The position numbers and the translations under genes were made by a program. Positions 25,135-33,587 of a stretch of 64,000 bases of DNA are shown here, piece by piece (position 1 is the stretch's first letter; each line of letters starts with the position of its first letter). The notes beneath the pieces were generated by a model. That model was not told where the DNA came from. It worked only from the letters and a program-made list of their open reading frames with translations, and ran no database searches. Origin of the DNA: an uncultured Bacteroidales bacterium (lineage in GTDB: Bacteria; Bacteroidota; Bacteroidia; Bacteroidales; Paludibacteraceae); contig ONWR01000001.1 of NCBI GenBank assembly GCA_900321605.1, forward strand, positions 22,133-86,132. The letters are read 5' to 3'.

Positions 25135-26043
25135 ATGAAAAAAGTCCTGAATATACGCGAGCCGAATGTGTACGCACGGCATCTGGAGGCGGAAGTAATC
25201 CACCCACTGATTAGTGTGGTTCATTTCGATGAACTGGAAAAAGGCGTGCGGACAAGTTTGAACAACTACGGCGTCTATGGGTTGTTTATCCAGCGGGAGT
25301 TTCCGCAGAACCTGTCGTACGGCGTGCGACCTGTGCAGGTGAGCAACTGGTCGGTTATAGCTGTTGCGCCGGGACAAATAGGCGGCAAGGAGGATGACGG
25401 TCATCCGCTTTTTCTGAACGGCTGGGCTGTGCTTTGGTCGCCGGAGTTGATGAGCAAAACGGATCTCGAAGCACACATCAACGAGTATAATTTCTTCTCG
25501 TATTTCTTCACGGACTCGCTGCCTTTGGAGCCGCAGGAATGGAATGCGATAGAGACGCTCATAAGCGGTCTGCGCGAAGAGCTACAAACGCACAAAGACA
25601 GCTCGGCGTTGCGGAAGATAGTGGTCGGCTATCTGCGGCTGATATTGGATTATTGTCAGCGAGCTTATTGGCGGCAGAACGCCCGAACGACAGCTACCGA
25701 GCCGGATGTGCTCAAACGGTTTCATGCCTTGTTAGACAAGTATTTCTACGAAGGTCAACAGGCCCAAAAAGGTTTGCCGACAGTCGCGTATTGCGCCTCG
25801 GAGATGGCATATTCAGCAGGCTATTTCGGAGACTTGGTCAAACAAGCAACGGGCTCGTCTGCCAAGGATTATATTCAGTCTTACATCGTTCGTTTGGCGA
25901 AGAACATCCTCATGAGCGGTCGCAGCATCAGCGAGACGGCGTACATGCTCGGTTTCGATTATCCGCATCATTTCACCCGCATGTTCAAAAACAAAACCGG
26001 CATCACCCCGGGAGAATACATCTCTCAAGCTCATTCATCTTAA
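25135..26043 (+). CDS. AraC-family transcriptional regulator
   Basis: A 302-residue regulator. The C-terminal AraC domain (about 200-300) shows both helix-turn-helix units: MAYSAGYFGDLVKQATGSSAKDYI and ISETAYMLGFDYPHHFTRMFKNKTGITPGEY. The N-terminal part (1-150) is a cupin-like sensing domain. The start at 25135 sits 20 bases after the -7 box; the frame is open further upstream but passes through the promoter. Its shared intergenic region contains operator site 3, so it is the best candidate regulator of the three redox operons. The effector is unknown. Confidence 0.92.
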   Translation: MKKVLNIREPNVYARHLEAEVIHPLISVVHFDELEKGVRTSLNNYGVYGLFIQREFPQNLSYGVRPVQVSNWSVIAVAPGQIGGKEDDGHPLFLNGWAVLWSPELMSKTDLEAHINEYNFFSYFFTDSLPLEPQEWNAIETLISGLREELQTHKDSSALRKIVVGYLRLILDYCQRAYWRQNARTTATEPDVLKRFHALLDKYFYEGQQAQKGLPTVAYCASEMAYSAGYFGDLVKQATGSSAKDYIQSYIVRLAKNILMSGRSISETAYMLGFDYPHHFTRMFKNKTGITPGEYISQAHSS

Positions 26044-26076
26044 TTGACAGTAAAACGACCTATTCATACAAATAAA

Positions 26077-26108
26077 TTTGCATATTTCGCAAAAAAGTTG
26101 TACCTTTG
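26077..26108 (+). promoter_or_regulatory. promoter of TonB receptor gene
   Basis: TTTG (26077-26080), 20 bases, TACCTTTG (26101-26108). Confidence 0.85.
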
Positions 26109-26134
26109 CACGCTTTTTTGGAAAGCGCAGACAT

Positions 26135-28342
26135 ATGTTTAAAAATTATTCATTCAAAACAGGGATCCGTTTTCGGCAGTTCTGCCACAAGGCTTACGCA
26201 GCCTTTTGTTCGATCCACCGTGAGGTGAGCATCGGACACGTGGCAGGATACATGACCGATCTGGAGATGCTCAAGCATGGTAAGAGTGTAGCAGTAGCAG
26301 CACTCTGCGGCTTGTTCTTCTCTCCGGTCATGGCGGATGATGGTTCGTCAGGAACTGCGGATTCAGTTCCGTTAGGCAACCAGCCACTTAGTCTTCAGGA
26401 GGTGCTGGTTGTGGCTCACAAAGCTGAAGTTCATTCGGAAGCTTACCGTCTGATCACACAGGTGTCGCACGCCGAGATAGAAGCGTTGCCGATACAGACC
26501 GTAGCGGATATTTTACAATATCTGCCGGGTGTGGATGTGCGTACACGTGGTGCGAACGGCGCGCAAGCGGACATTAGTATGCGAGGCGGTACGTTCGACC
26601 AAGTGCTGATCATGCTCAACGGCGTAAGTCTGAGCGATTTTCACACCGGTCATTACGCGCTCAACCTGCCTATTACGCCGTCTATCATCGAGCGTATCGA
26701 AGTGTTGCAAGGCACCTCGGCACATCTGCACGGCGCTTTCTCCGGAGCGATTAATATCGTGACCAAACAAACACCGTCAAACAGCGAAGCACAAACTAAT
26801 TCAAACAGAGGTGTAAGCTCTCAAACTATTCTCAAACTGACGGCAGGCATGAACGGTTTGGCACATCCGGAGTTAGCCGTTAACCTCTCCCCGTCCCTTC
26901 CCTCAAGGGAGGGAGAAAAGCTGCAAATCAACATAGCAGCCGATTATTCGCGTGCGGAAGGCTATTTAGCGCCAAATCCCACGGAGAAAGAGGAGATCGC
27001 TTGCCGGAACTCGGATTTTCAATTGGTGAACCTCTATTTCCAAACGCGTTGGAGAGGTCTGGACGTACAAGCCGGTGCCCAATGGAAAGATGCCGGACTT
27101 GGTATGGGTTACGGATTTGGCAGTCAAGATCAGTTTGACGCCACGCGTACAGCTTTTGCGTCCGCTAAATACGAGCATCGTTGGGGCAGATGGCGGCTTG
27201 AAACACAAGCGGCATACCGTGCTAACTACGACCGATACGAATGGCATCGCGGACATCGGTTGTACGGCAATTTTCACTTTGCGCAGACCGCCTCAGCCTC
27301 AGTAGCCGCTCATTATGCTTCGCGCATAGGAACGACCTCTTTTGGTGTTGGCATTCGTAATGAGAATATGCACTCTACCAACCTCGGCGACACCATCAAT
27401 CCCGATGGACAAGTGCCCAATGTGGAGGATTTTCCGCTGTCTAAAGTGCGTGTGTTGGATCTGGTGCGAGGAGGTAACCGTTTTCATGTGAACTACTTCG
27501 CCGAGCAGAGTTTTTATTATGCAGGGTTGTCGGCATCGCTCGGTATCAACGGCACGTATAACACGCAGTTCGGACATCATTTAGGCGGAAGTGCCAACAT
27601 CGGCTATGCTTTTGACAAAGGCGGCACGCTCTATCTGAATGCGAACCGTTCGCTTCGAATGCCGACGTTTACAGACCTCTATTACAACGCAGGCAACCAA
27701 CTTGGCAACCGTGATCTCAAGCCCGAAGAAGCATGGCTCCTGTCCTTGGGTTACAAAGGCGAATGGAGGCCTAATCCCGACCCTTCCCTAAAGGGAAGAG
27801 AGAAAAAATACGGCGTTCTCTCTTGGTCTGCGGACGCGTACTATCGTTGGGGACGGAACATCATCGATTGGATCTATGTGCCGGAAGATGCCAAGAGACC
27901 TTTTCATGCAGCTAACCAACAAAAAGTGAACGCTACCGGTGTCGAGGTTTCGGTGGCTTATAGACTGAATGAATGGTTGCGTTGCGTCTCGGTCGATTAT
28001 GCGTACACGTATCTGGATATGAACCTCAAAGAGTCGGGTTCGCGGTACTTGGACTACCTGAGTCATAAACTGACAATCCATTTGGAGCACGGTATCTACA
28101 AAGGCTTTGGTGCATCTTGGAGCGTCCGTTTTCAGAAACGCGAAGGACAGTTCAACAACGCCGAAGGTCAGGTGCGCGATTATCAACCTGTGTGGCTCTT
28201 AGACGGCTCCATTTACTGGCAGAACCACTATATGCGCGTTAGTGCCGAATGTACAAACATGACGCACGCTCGTTATTACGACTACGGAGGCATCTTACAG
28301 CCCGGAGCTTGGGCGAAAGTAAGTATTCAAGCGAAGTTATAA
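26135..28342 (+). CDS. TonB-dependent outer-membrane receptor
   Basis: A 735-residue receptor. It has a long pre-signal extension (residues 1-50, including FCHKAYAAFCSIHREVSIGH), a signal peptide (about 50-67), a TonB-box-like segment, a plug (about 85-200: LPIQTVADILQYLPGVDV, MRGGTFDQVLIMLNGVSL, IERIEVLQGTSA), then a 22-strand barrel ending in WAKVSIQAKL. Closest in style to BtuB-like receptors, but the ligand cannot be read. Two palindromic repeats are embedded in frame (about residues 250-262, PSLPSREGE, and 546-558, PSLKGREKK), probably in extracellular loops or turns. No cobalamin riboswitch is evident in the short leader. Confidence 0.9.
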   Translation: MFKNYSFKTGIRFRQFCHKAYAAFCSIHREVSIGHVAGYMTDLEMLKHGKSVAVAALCGLFFSPVMADDGSSGTADSVPLGNQPLSLQEVLVVAHKAEVHSEAYRLITQVSHAEIEALPIQTVADILQYLPGVDVRTRGANGAQADISMRGGTFDQVLIMLNGVSLSDFHTGHYALNLPITPSIIERIEVLQGTSAHLHGAFSGAINIVTKQTPSNSEAQTNSNRGVSSQTILKLTAGMNGLAHPELAVNLSPSLPSREGEKLQINIAADYSRAEGYLAPNPTEKEEIACRNSDFQLVNLYFQTRWRGLDVQAGAQWKDAGLGMGYGFGSQDQFDATRTAFASAKYEHRWGRWRLETQAAYRANYDRYEWHRGHRLYGNFHFAQTASASVAAHYASRIGTTSFGVGIRNENMHSTNLGDTINPDGQVPNVEDFPLSKVRVLDLVRGGNRFHVNYFAEQSFYYAGLSASLGINGTYNTQFGHHLGGSANIGYAFDKGGTLYLNANRSLRMPTFTDLYYNAGNQLGNRDLKPEEAWLLSLGYKGEWRPNPDPSLKGREKKYGVLSWSADAYYRWGRNIIDWIYVPEDAKRPFHAANQQKVNATGVEVSVAYRLNEWLRCVSVDYAYTYLDMNLKESGSRYLDYLSHKLTIHLEHGIYKGFGASWSVRFQKREGQFNNAEGQVRDYQPVWLLDGSIYWQNHYMRVSAECTNMTHARYYDYGGILQPGAWAKVSIQAKL
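26894..26914. repeat. in-frame palindromic repeat in TonB receptor gene, copy 1
   Basis: TCCCTTCCCT pairs with AGGGAGGGA (one bulge). Related to the intergenic palindrome at 5301. Confidence 0.7.
27783..27798. repeat. in-frame palindromic repeat in TonB receptor gene, copy 2
   Basis: CTTCCCT/AGGGAAG within CCCGACCCTTCCCTAAAGGG. Nearly identical to the palindrome at 5301-5322. Confidence 0.7.
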
Positions 28343-28368
28343 ACCTTTGGATGATTACAGAAAATGAA

Positions 28369-28391
28369 AGGGGACGCAGTTTTGCGTCCCC
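28369..28391 (+). terminator. terminator of TonB receptor gene
   Basis: A 9-bp stem GGGGACGCA/TGCGTCCCC with a 4-base loop, followed by a T/A-rich tract. A second stem CGGTTCT/AGAACCG (28413-28432) serves the convergent gene. Confidence 0.75.
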
Positions 28392-28444
28392 TCATTATTT
28401 ATTAACTCAAGCACGGTTCTAATCACAGAACCGAAGATCCATGA

Positions 28445-29647
28445 TTAGCGAACTTGTGCACCTTGGAGGTTGAACATCTTGCCGTCACGAACTACGTAGA
28501 TCACACCATCAACAACCACTTTCTGTGCCTTCTCGGTCAGAGTTACGTTCTCAATGCCCTGAGCATAAACGTGAACCAAAGTACCATTCGAGATCTCATA
28601 GCTGTGATACTCACCGCTAGCACTCTCGCCCCAATAGTGCTGGATTCTACCGGTTACAATCACGAGATCACCCTCAGCTACCTCATAGTCAACCGAAGAA
28701 CACTTGTAAGCCTCAAATTCACCATAAGCACCTGCTTCATCAGCGAGGTAGAAGGTATTCTCGTTCTTTGTCGAGATACCAACCACGAAGCCCTTTACAG
28801 CATATTTGTCAACCGTTGTAGCGGATTTACCCTTTGTCGGAGTGAGTGCTTGTGCAATCTGCAAAGCCTCAGCTACAGTGATCGGTTCCAAAACAACCGG
28901 ATCAATCGGTTCATACTCACCGAAATAAATCTCCAGTTTCTCAATACGAGCTTGGTTGGTCAGCGTATATGTCCACTCATTTGCATTTACAACTACCTCG
29001 GTCTCGAGGTCACCTGTGTAGGTCGAGTAGAACTGGAATACCAGTTTACCGATTTGCTCGGTCGCAGAGGTAATAGTGATCACACCATTCTTGTAGCAAC
29101 GGAGAGTAGCATGTGCGTCGTCGCTGTAACCCTTATCGCAAGAGAAGGTAACACCAGCCTTGGTTGCAGATACAGGACTACCCGTTTGGCTTGTACCTTG
29201 ACCTGTAAAATCATTTCCGGTAAATACTACGTCTGCCTCCTCGCCCGGTTCAGGACGCTCAGCATTCTTTTCGAGGATAGTAACTACACCTTTCTTAGCT
29301 GTTTCCAACAAACCTTGATAGTTGGTCAACTTAGCTTTTACGCTTACTTTGTCTGTAACAAAAACTTGCTCAGTAGGAACACCCTGATAGATTTCAAGAG
29401 CGCCATCAGCATTCGAAGCTGCTGTTCCTTGCTCGTCAGCGATCCAGAAAATTTGGTTTCCAAACTTAGCCCAGCCGCCATCTTCAGAACCTTGCATAGC
29501 GGTTACGTAACCTTCGATCTCATACTCAGCCTCAGTAGTAGCACCTTGCTCCAACTGACCTGCGATCTGCAAAGCTTCAGCCACAGTGATGGCATTCATT
29601 GATACTGCAAATAAAGCAGCAGCAACAAAAGTAAATAATTTCTTCAT
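28445..29647 (-). CDS. secreted protein with duplicated OB-fold-like domain
   Basis: A 400-residue exported protein with a signal peptide (MKKLFTFVAAALFAVSMNA). Two copies of a domain that begins ITVAEALQIA (near residues 20 and 258) and continues with strands such as YEIEGYVTAM/YAVKGFVVGI and VSVKAKLTNYQG/VIVTGRIQHYWG, typical of small OB-fold modules in Bacteroidetes surface proteins. A beta-rich middle segment lies between. The C-terminus YVVRDGKMFNLQGAQV resembles short sorting-type tails. Own promoter. Function unknown. Confidence 0.7.
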   Translation of the reverse strand: MKKLFTFVAAALFAVSMNAITVAEALQIAGQLEQGATTEAEYEIEGYVTAMQGSEDGGWAKFGNQIFWIADEQGTAASNADGALEIYQGVPTEQVFVTDKVSVKAKLTNYQGLLETAKKGVVTILEKNAERPEPGEEADVVFTGNDFTGQGTSQTGSPVSATKAGVTFSCDKGYSDDAHATLRCYKNGVITITSATEQIGKLVFQFYSTYTGDLETEVVVNANEWTYTLTNQARIEKLEIYFGEYEPIDPVVLEPITVAEALQIAQALTPTKGKSATTVDKYAVKGFVVGISTKNENTFYLADEAGAYGEFEAYKCSSVDYEVAEGDLVIVTGRIQHYWGESASGEYHSYEISNGTLVHVYAQGIENVTLTEKAQKVVVDGVIYVVRDGKMFNLQGAQVR

Positions 29648-29742
29648 GATTAATGAATTTTAATTGTTAAATAAAAAGTTGTTTTTTTATGTATATCATA
29701 TGTTATAAAACATACTATTTAAGACAACTCCTAATTCCGCTG

Positions 29743-29774
29743 CAAAGGTACAACTATTTTTTGACATAAGCAAA
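29743..29774 (-). promoter_or_regulatory. promoter of 28445 gene
   Basis: Minus strand: TTTG (29771-29774), 20 bases, TACCTTTG (29743-29750). Confidence 0.85.
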
Positions 29775-29808
29775 TAAAAAGTGATTTTTTTGCATTTTTT
29801 CTTTTTTA

Positions 29809-29840
29809 CTTGCATAATTCAAAAAAAAGTAGTAATTTTG
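29809..29840 (+). promoter_or_regulatory. promoter of NtrC-type regulator gene
   Basis: -33 is CTTG (29809-29812), one base off; 20-base spacer; -7 TAATTTTG (29833-29840). Confidence 0.7.
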
Positions 29841-29858
29841 TGCCCAAATTAGATTAGT

Positions 29859-31040
29859 ATGGCAAAAATCCTTATTATAGACGACGAACGAGGTATTCGG
29901 AATACCTTGCGTGAGGTGTTGGCAGATGAAGGCTACGAAGTGGAAGTAGCCGAGAACGGCAAGCAGGGTCTGGAGATGGCGCAAGCCAAATCGTACGACC
30001 TGATTTATTCGGACATCAAAATGCCCGAGATGGACGGTTTGGAGGTGCTTTCAAAGATTTCAGAATTCAGAGCTCAGAATTCAGATTCGTTTGAGAGCAT
30101 CGAGTGTCCCATCGTCATGATTTCCGGGCATGGAGACATAGAGACAGCCGTGCAGGCACTCAAGATGGGCGCCTATGATTTTCTGCTGAAGCCGCTGGAT
30201 CTCAACCGGATACTCATCACCACGAAGAATGCCTTGGAGACCAAGAACCTCAAACAAGAAACCAAACAACTGCGCAAGAAAGTAGCTACCAAAGGTCCGC
30301 AGATGATCGGAGAGTCGGCTGCTATCCAACGCGTACGCGATATAATAGATAAGGTGGCGCCGACGGAAGCCCGCGTGCTCATCACCGGTCCGAACGGAAC
30401 CGGCAAAGAGGTGGTAGCACATCTGATCCATGAGCACTCGGCTCGTGCGAACGGACCGATGGTCGAAGTCAACTGTGCGGCTATTCCTTCCGAGCTGATC
30501 GAGTCAGAGCTCTTCGGTCACATGAAAGGTTCGTTCACCGGAGCTGTCAAAGACCGTGCCGGTAAGTTCGAACAAGCCGATGGAGGTACGCTCTTCCTCG
30601 ATGAGATCGGCGATATGAGTCTTGCTGCGCAGACCAAAGTGCTGCGTGCCCTGCAGGAATCCGAGATCACACGCGTCGGTTCGGACAAAGCCATCAAAGT
30701 GAACGTGCGCGTCTTGGCGGCTACGAACAAAGACCTCGCCAAAGAGATCGCAGAAGGCAATTTCCGCGAAGACCTCTTCCACCGTCTGAACGTCATTCCG
30801 ATTCACGTTCCGTCTTTGAACGAACGTATCGAAGACATCCCGCTGCTCGTGGAGTATTTCACCGGCATGATCTGTGCAGAGCAAGGCATTGCTGTCAAAT
30901 CCTTTGAACCGGCAGCCATCAAAGCCCTGCAACAGAAAGAATGGACAGGCAACATCCGCCAACTCCGTAATGTTGTCGAGCGTCTTATCATCCTCGCCGG
31001 TCCCAAAATCACCGCCGCCGATGTCGAACTATATGCATAG
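29859..31040 (+). CDS. sigma-54-type response regulator lacking C-terminal HTH
   Basis: A 393-residue NtrC-family protein. The receiver domain (1-125) has D8, D9 and phospho-acceptor D52. The AAA+ domain (about 148-385) has Walker A GPNGTGKE (177-184), GSFTGA in place of the sigma-54 loop GAFTGA (224-229), Walker B GGTLFLDEIGD, and the R-finger region. It stops at the end of the AAA+ C-subdomain, with no Fis-type helix-turn-helix, so it may act from solution. The receiver contains an in-frame insertion EFRAQNSDSF (about 69-78) encoded by a CAGAATTCAGA direct repeat. No kinase gene is adjacent. Confidence 0.88.
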   Translation: MAKILIIDDERGIRNTLREVLADEGYEVEVAENGKQGLEMAQAKSYDLIYSDIKMPEMDGLEVLSKISEFRAQNSDSFESIECPIVMISGHGDIETAVQALKMGAYDFLLKPLDLNRILITTKNALETKNLKQETKQLRKKVATKGPQMIGESAAIQRVRDIIDKVAPTEARVLITGPNGTGKEVVAHLIHEHSARANGPMVEVNCAAIPSELIESELFGHMKGSFTGAVKDRAGKFEQADGGTLFLDEIGDMSLAAQTKVLRALQESEITRVGSDKAIKVNVRVLAATNKDLAKEIAEGNFREDLFHRLNVIPIHVPSLNERIEDIPLLVEYFTGMICAEQGIAVKSFEPAAIKALQQKEWTGNIRQLRNVVERLIILAGPKITAADVELYA

Positions 31041-31042
31041 TA

Positions 31043-31060
31043 TCCGCCAAGTTTGGCGGA
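31043..31060. repeat. palindrome between NtrC-type gene and recF
   Basis: TCCGCCAAGTTTGGCGGA, complementary arms around a 2-base centre, 10 bases before the recF start. Its CCAAGTTTGG core resembles the DUF1016 palindrome. Confidence 0.6.
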
Positions 31061-31070
31061 TCTCCAAAGA

Positions 31071-32288
31071 ATGATTCTAACGTCGCTTAACATATTAAAC
31101 TACCGCAACATCCGCGAAGCCTCACTTGAGTTTGCCCCCAAACTCAATTGTTTCGTGGGACTCAACGGACAGGGAAAGACCAACGTCTTGGACGCTATCT
31201 ATCTGCTCTCGTTCGCCAAATCCGCATTCACTTCCCAAGACTCGCTCAACATCACCCACGGCGAAGAAATGGCGATGGTACAAGGCGTGTACTCTTACAG
31301 TGAGCCCGCGAACGGTCTTACAGCAACGCGGTCTTACAGCGAAAGCGGTCCTACAGCCGAAGGCGGTCAGACCACAATTAGTTGTGGGCTTCGCAAAGGT
31401 GTCAAGAAGCAGTTCAGACGCGATAAGAAAGACTATCCGCGGTTGATTGACCATATAGGACTTATTCCGCTGGTGATGATCTCTCCCTCTGACCAACAAT
31501 TGATTGATGAAGGCTCAGACGAACGACGCCGTTTCATGGACGTGGTTATCAGTCAGTTAGACCGCAAATACCTCGATTGTCTCACGACCTATAACGCCCT
31601 TCTCAAACAGCGCAACGCTCTGTTGAAACAATACGGAGATGCGCCTAATCCGCCTGATGACTTGCTCGAAGTACTGGAATGGCAGATGATTGAACCGGCA
31701 GAGTATATCTTTGCGAAGCGAACCGCTTTCTTTGAGGCGTTTGAGCCGTATTTTGCTAAGACGTATGCACAGATAAGCGGGTCGGCAGAAGTTCCGCAAT
31801 TACGCTATATAAGTCAGTTGCAAGACCGCGATTTACGCGAAGCGTACGTTCGGACTCGGCAACGCGATCTGATACTCGGTTGGACTTCGCAAGGCATTCA
31901 TAAAGACGACTTGGAAATGCGTCTTGGCGACTATCCGCTCAAGCAAGTGGGCAGCCAAGGACAGCAACGCACATTCGTCCTCGCCATGAAATTGGCACAA
32001 GCTTTGTACTTATCTTACAGTGAGCCTGCGAGCGGTCCTACAGTCGAAGACGGTCTTACAGCGAAGCGGTCTTACAGCGAAGCGGTCAGGCGCAAGCCTA
32101 TCCTCCTGTTAGACGATATTTTCGACCGTCTGGACAGCGAACGTGTGGAGCGGATTGTGGAGATGGTACAAGGAGACGATTTCGGTCAGATCTTCATTAC
32201 CGACACCGACCGTCAACACCTCACCGACATCCTCAAACCCAATAACAACGCCAAAATCTTCCATGTTGAAAATGGAAAGATAGAATAA
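31071..32288 (+). CDS. recF: DNA replication and repair protein RecF
   Basis: SMC-like ATPase that loads RecA at gaps with RecO and RecR. The 405-residue protein has Walker A GLNGQGKTN (residues 31-39), the signature region GSQGQQRTFVLAMKLAQ, and Walker B PILLLDDIFDRLD (about 343-355). It is roughly 30-40 residues longer than usual because of two in-frame insertions at about 75-101 and 315-341, both built from TCTTACAG-type tandem units (SYSEPA.GLTA.RSYSE). The second lies just before Walker B, so tolerance of it is notable. ATG 31071 was chosen as the family start MILTSLNILNYRNI. Confidence 0.93.
   Translation: MILTSLNILNYRNIREASLEFAPKLNCFVGLNGQGKTNVLDAIYLLSFAKSAFTSQDSLNITHGEEMAMVQGVYSYSEPANGLTATRSYSESGPTAEGGQTTISCGLRKGVKKQFRRDKKDYPRLIDHIGLIPLVMISPSDQQLIDEGSDERRRFMDVVISQLDRKYLDCLTTYNALLKQRNALLKQYGDAPNPPDDLLEVLEWQMIEPAEYIFAKRTAFFEAFEPYFAKTYAQISGSAEVPQLRYISQLQDRDLREAYVRTRQRDLILGWTSQGIHKDDLEMRLGDYPLKQVGSQGQQRTFVLAMKLAQALYLSYSEPASGPTVEDGLTAKRSYSEAVRRKPILLLDDIFDRLDSERVERIVEMVQGDDFGQIFITDTDRQHLTDILKPNNNAKIFHVENGKIE
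31293..31373. repeat. in-frame TCTTACAG repeat insertion in recF, copy 1
   Basis: TCTTACAG at 31293, 31316 and 31332 and TCCTACAG at 31349; spacings 23, 16, 17. It encodes about 27 extra residues. Confidence 0.85.
32013..32092. repeat. in-frame TCTTACAG repeat insertion in recF, copy 2
   Basis: TCTTACAG at 32013, TCCTACAG at 32036, TCTTACAG at 32054 and 32070; spacings 23, 18, 16, the same layout as copy 1. Confidence 0.85.
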
Positions 32289-32289
32289 A

Positions 32290-32402
32290 AAACCCCACCA
32301 ACCCTCCCCACAAGGGAGGGAAATCAAAGAATCATGAAACGAATATATACCATACTAACGTGTCTTCTTTTCCTCCCCTTGTGGGGAGGTCAGGTGGGGT
32401 TT
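32290..32402. repeat. 31-bp inverted repeat flanking a start codon
   Basis: Arms 32290-32320 and 32372-32402 match at about 28 of 31 positions when inverted (core CCTCCCCACAAGGG). Each arm is itself partly palindromic. The 51-base loop contains ATG 32334, and the right arm is translated into the signal peptide (FLPLWGGQVGF). Confidence 0.8.
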
Positions 32403-33587
32403 CTGAGAGCCGACATCGGCTTCCGCGGAGCATGGATTGCGACCGTGGCGAATATTGATTGGCCTTCCGAAGCAGCTGTGGGAGACTCTGCTACCCAGCA
32501 ACACGAGATGACGTTTCTGTTAGACTCGCTCCATAGTTTGGGATTGAATGCTATTATTTTTCAGGTTAGACCGACTGCGGATGCCCTTTACCGTAGTTCT
32601 TTCGAACCGAGTTCGCATTGGTTAACCGGCACACAAGGATCTTCGCTCACTTGGGACCCTCTGGCATGGACGATCGAAGAGGCGCACAAACGGCACATGG
32701 AGGTACACGTCTGGCTCAATCCCTATCGCGTCAACCTCGCCAAGACCGACACTACCGCGATTTGCGAAGACCATATTTGGAAGAAACACAGAGATTGGTT
32801 CTGGGAGTACAACAAACAATGGTATTTCGACCCGGGGTTGGATGTCACACGGGAATGGATCTGCACAATAGTGCAGGACATCATCAGCCGCTACGACATA
32901 CAGGCTATTCACATGGACGATTATTTCTATCCCTATCCGGTGGGTAAGAAACAGCTGCCGGACGCAGAGACTTTTGCCCGCTATCCAAGAGGATTTACGG
33001 ACATCCGGGAATGGAGACGCAATAACGTCAACATGGCTATTCAGGAGATCAGCGCAACTATCCGCGAATGCAAAGACTCCGTGGAGTTTGGTATCTCGCC
33101 TTTCGGCGTCTGGCGGAATGCGAACGTCGATTCGACCGGTAGCGCAACGACAGCAGGTATCACCAATTACGATGATCTCTATGCGGACATCCGCCTGTGG
33201 ATCAAGAACGGTTGGATTGATTATGTCCTGCCGCAACTCTATTGGGAGATTGGCAAGAAAGCCGCTGATTATGAGGTTCTTGCGCACTGGTGGGCGAACG
33301 AAGTTCGTGGCACGAATTGCAAGCTCTATATCGGCATGGCTCCGTATCGTTTGGAGGGCGCCAAGAAAGACAGTCCTTGGGGACAAGGCAACGAGATCGG
33401 TCGGCAGATGACCCTCAACCGCACGATCCCCGAAATCACCGGTGAGTGTTTCTACTCCACCCGTCCTTTGCTTAGAAATCCGAGGGGTGTCTGCGACACC
33501 ATCAGAGCAATCTACCGACCTGTGCTCTCTCTTCCTCAGCAAGACGAAGAAGGAGAAGAAGAAGGAGAACTGATACTGCCTTGGTAA
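32334..33587 (+). CDS. GHL10-family glycoside-hydrolase-like protein
   Basis: A 417-residue exported protein of the GHL10 (PF02638, YngK-like) family: FRGAWIATVANIDWPS, LGLNAIIFQVRPTADALYRS, HVWLNPYRVN, IQAIHMDDYFYPYP with the likely catalytic Asp pair, and FGISPFGVWRN. Family members are thought to act on glycans or peptidoglycan. Unusually, the hydrophobic core of the signal peptide is encoded by a palindromic repeat arm. The Glu-rich C-terminus (DEEGEEEGE) is also low complexity. It follows recF by 45 bases. Confidence 0.85.
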   Translation: MKRIYTILTCLLFLPLWGGQVGFLRADIGFRGAWIATVANIDWPSEAAVGDSATQQHEMTFLLDSLHSLGLNAIIFQVRPTADALYRSSFEPSSHWLTGTQGSSLTWDPLAWTIEEAHKRHMEVHVWLNPYRVNLAKTDTTAICEDHIWKKHRDWFWEYNKQWYFDPGLDVTREWICTIVQDIISRYDIQAIHMDDYFYPYPVGKKQLPDAETFARYPRGFTDIREWRRNNVNMAIQEISATIRECKDSVEFGISPFGVWRNANVDSTGSATTAGITNYDDLYADIRLWIKNGWIDYVLPQLYWEIGKKAADYEVLAHWWANEVRGTNCKLYIGMAPYRLEGAKKDSPWGQGNEIGRQMTLNRTIPEITGECFYSTRPLLRNPRGVCDTIRAIYRPVLSLPQQDEEGEEEGELILPW

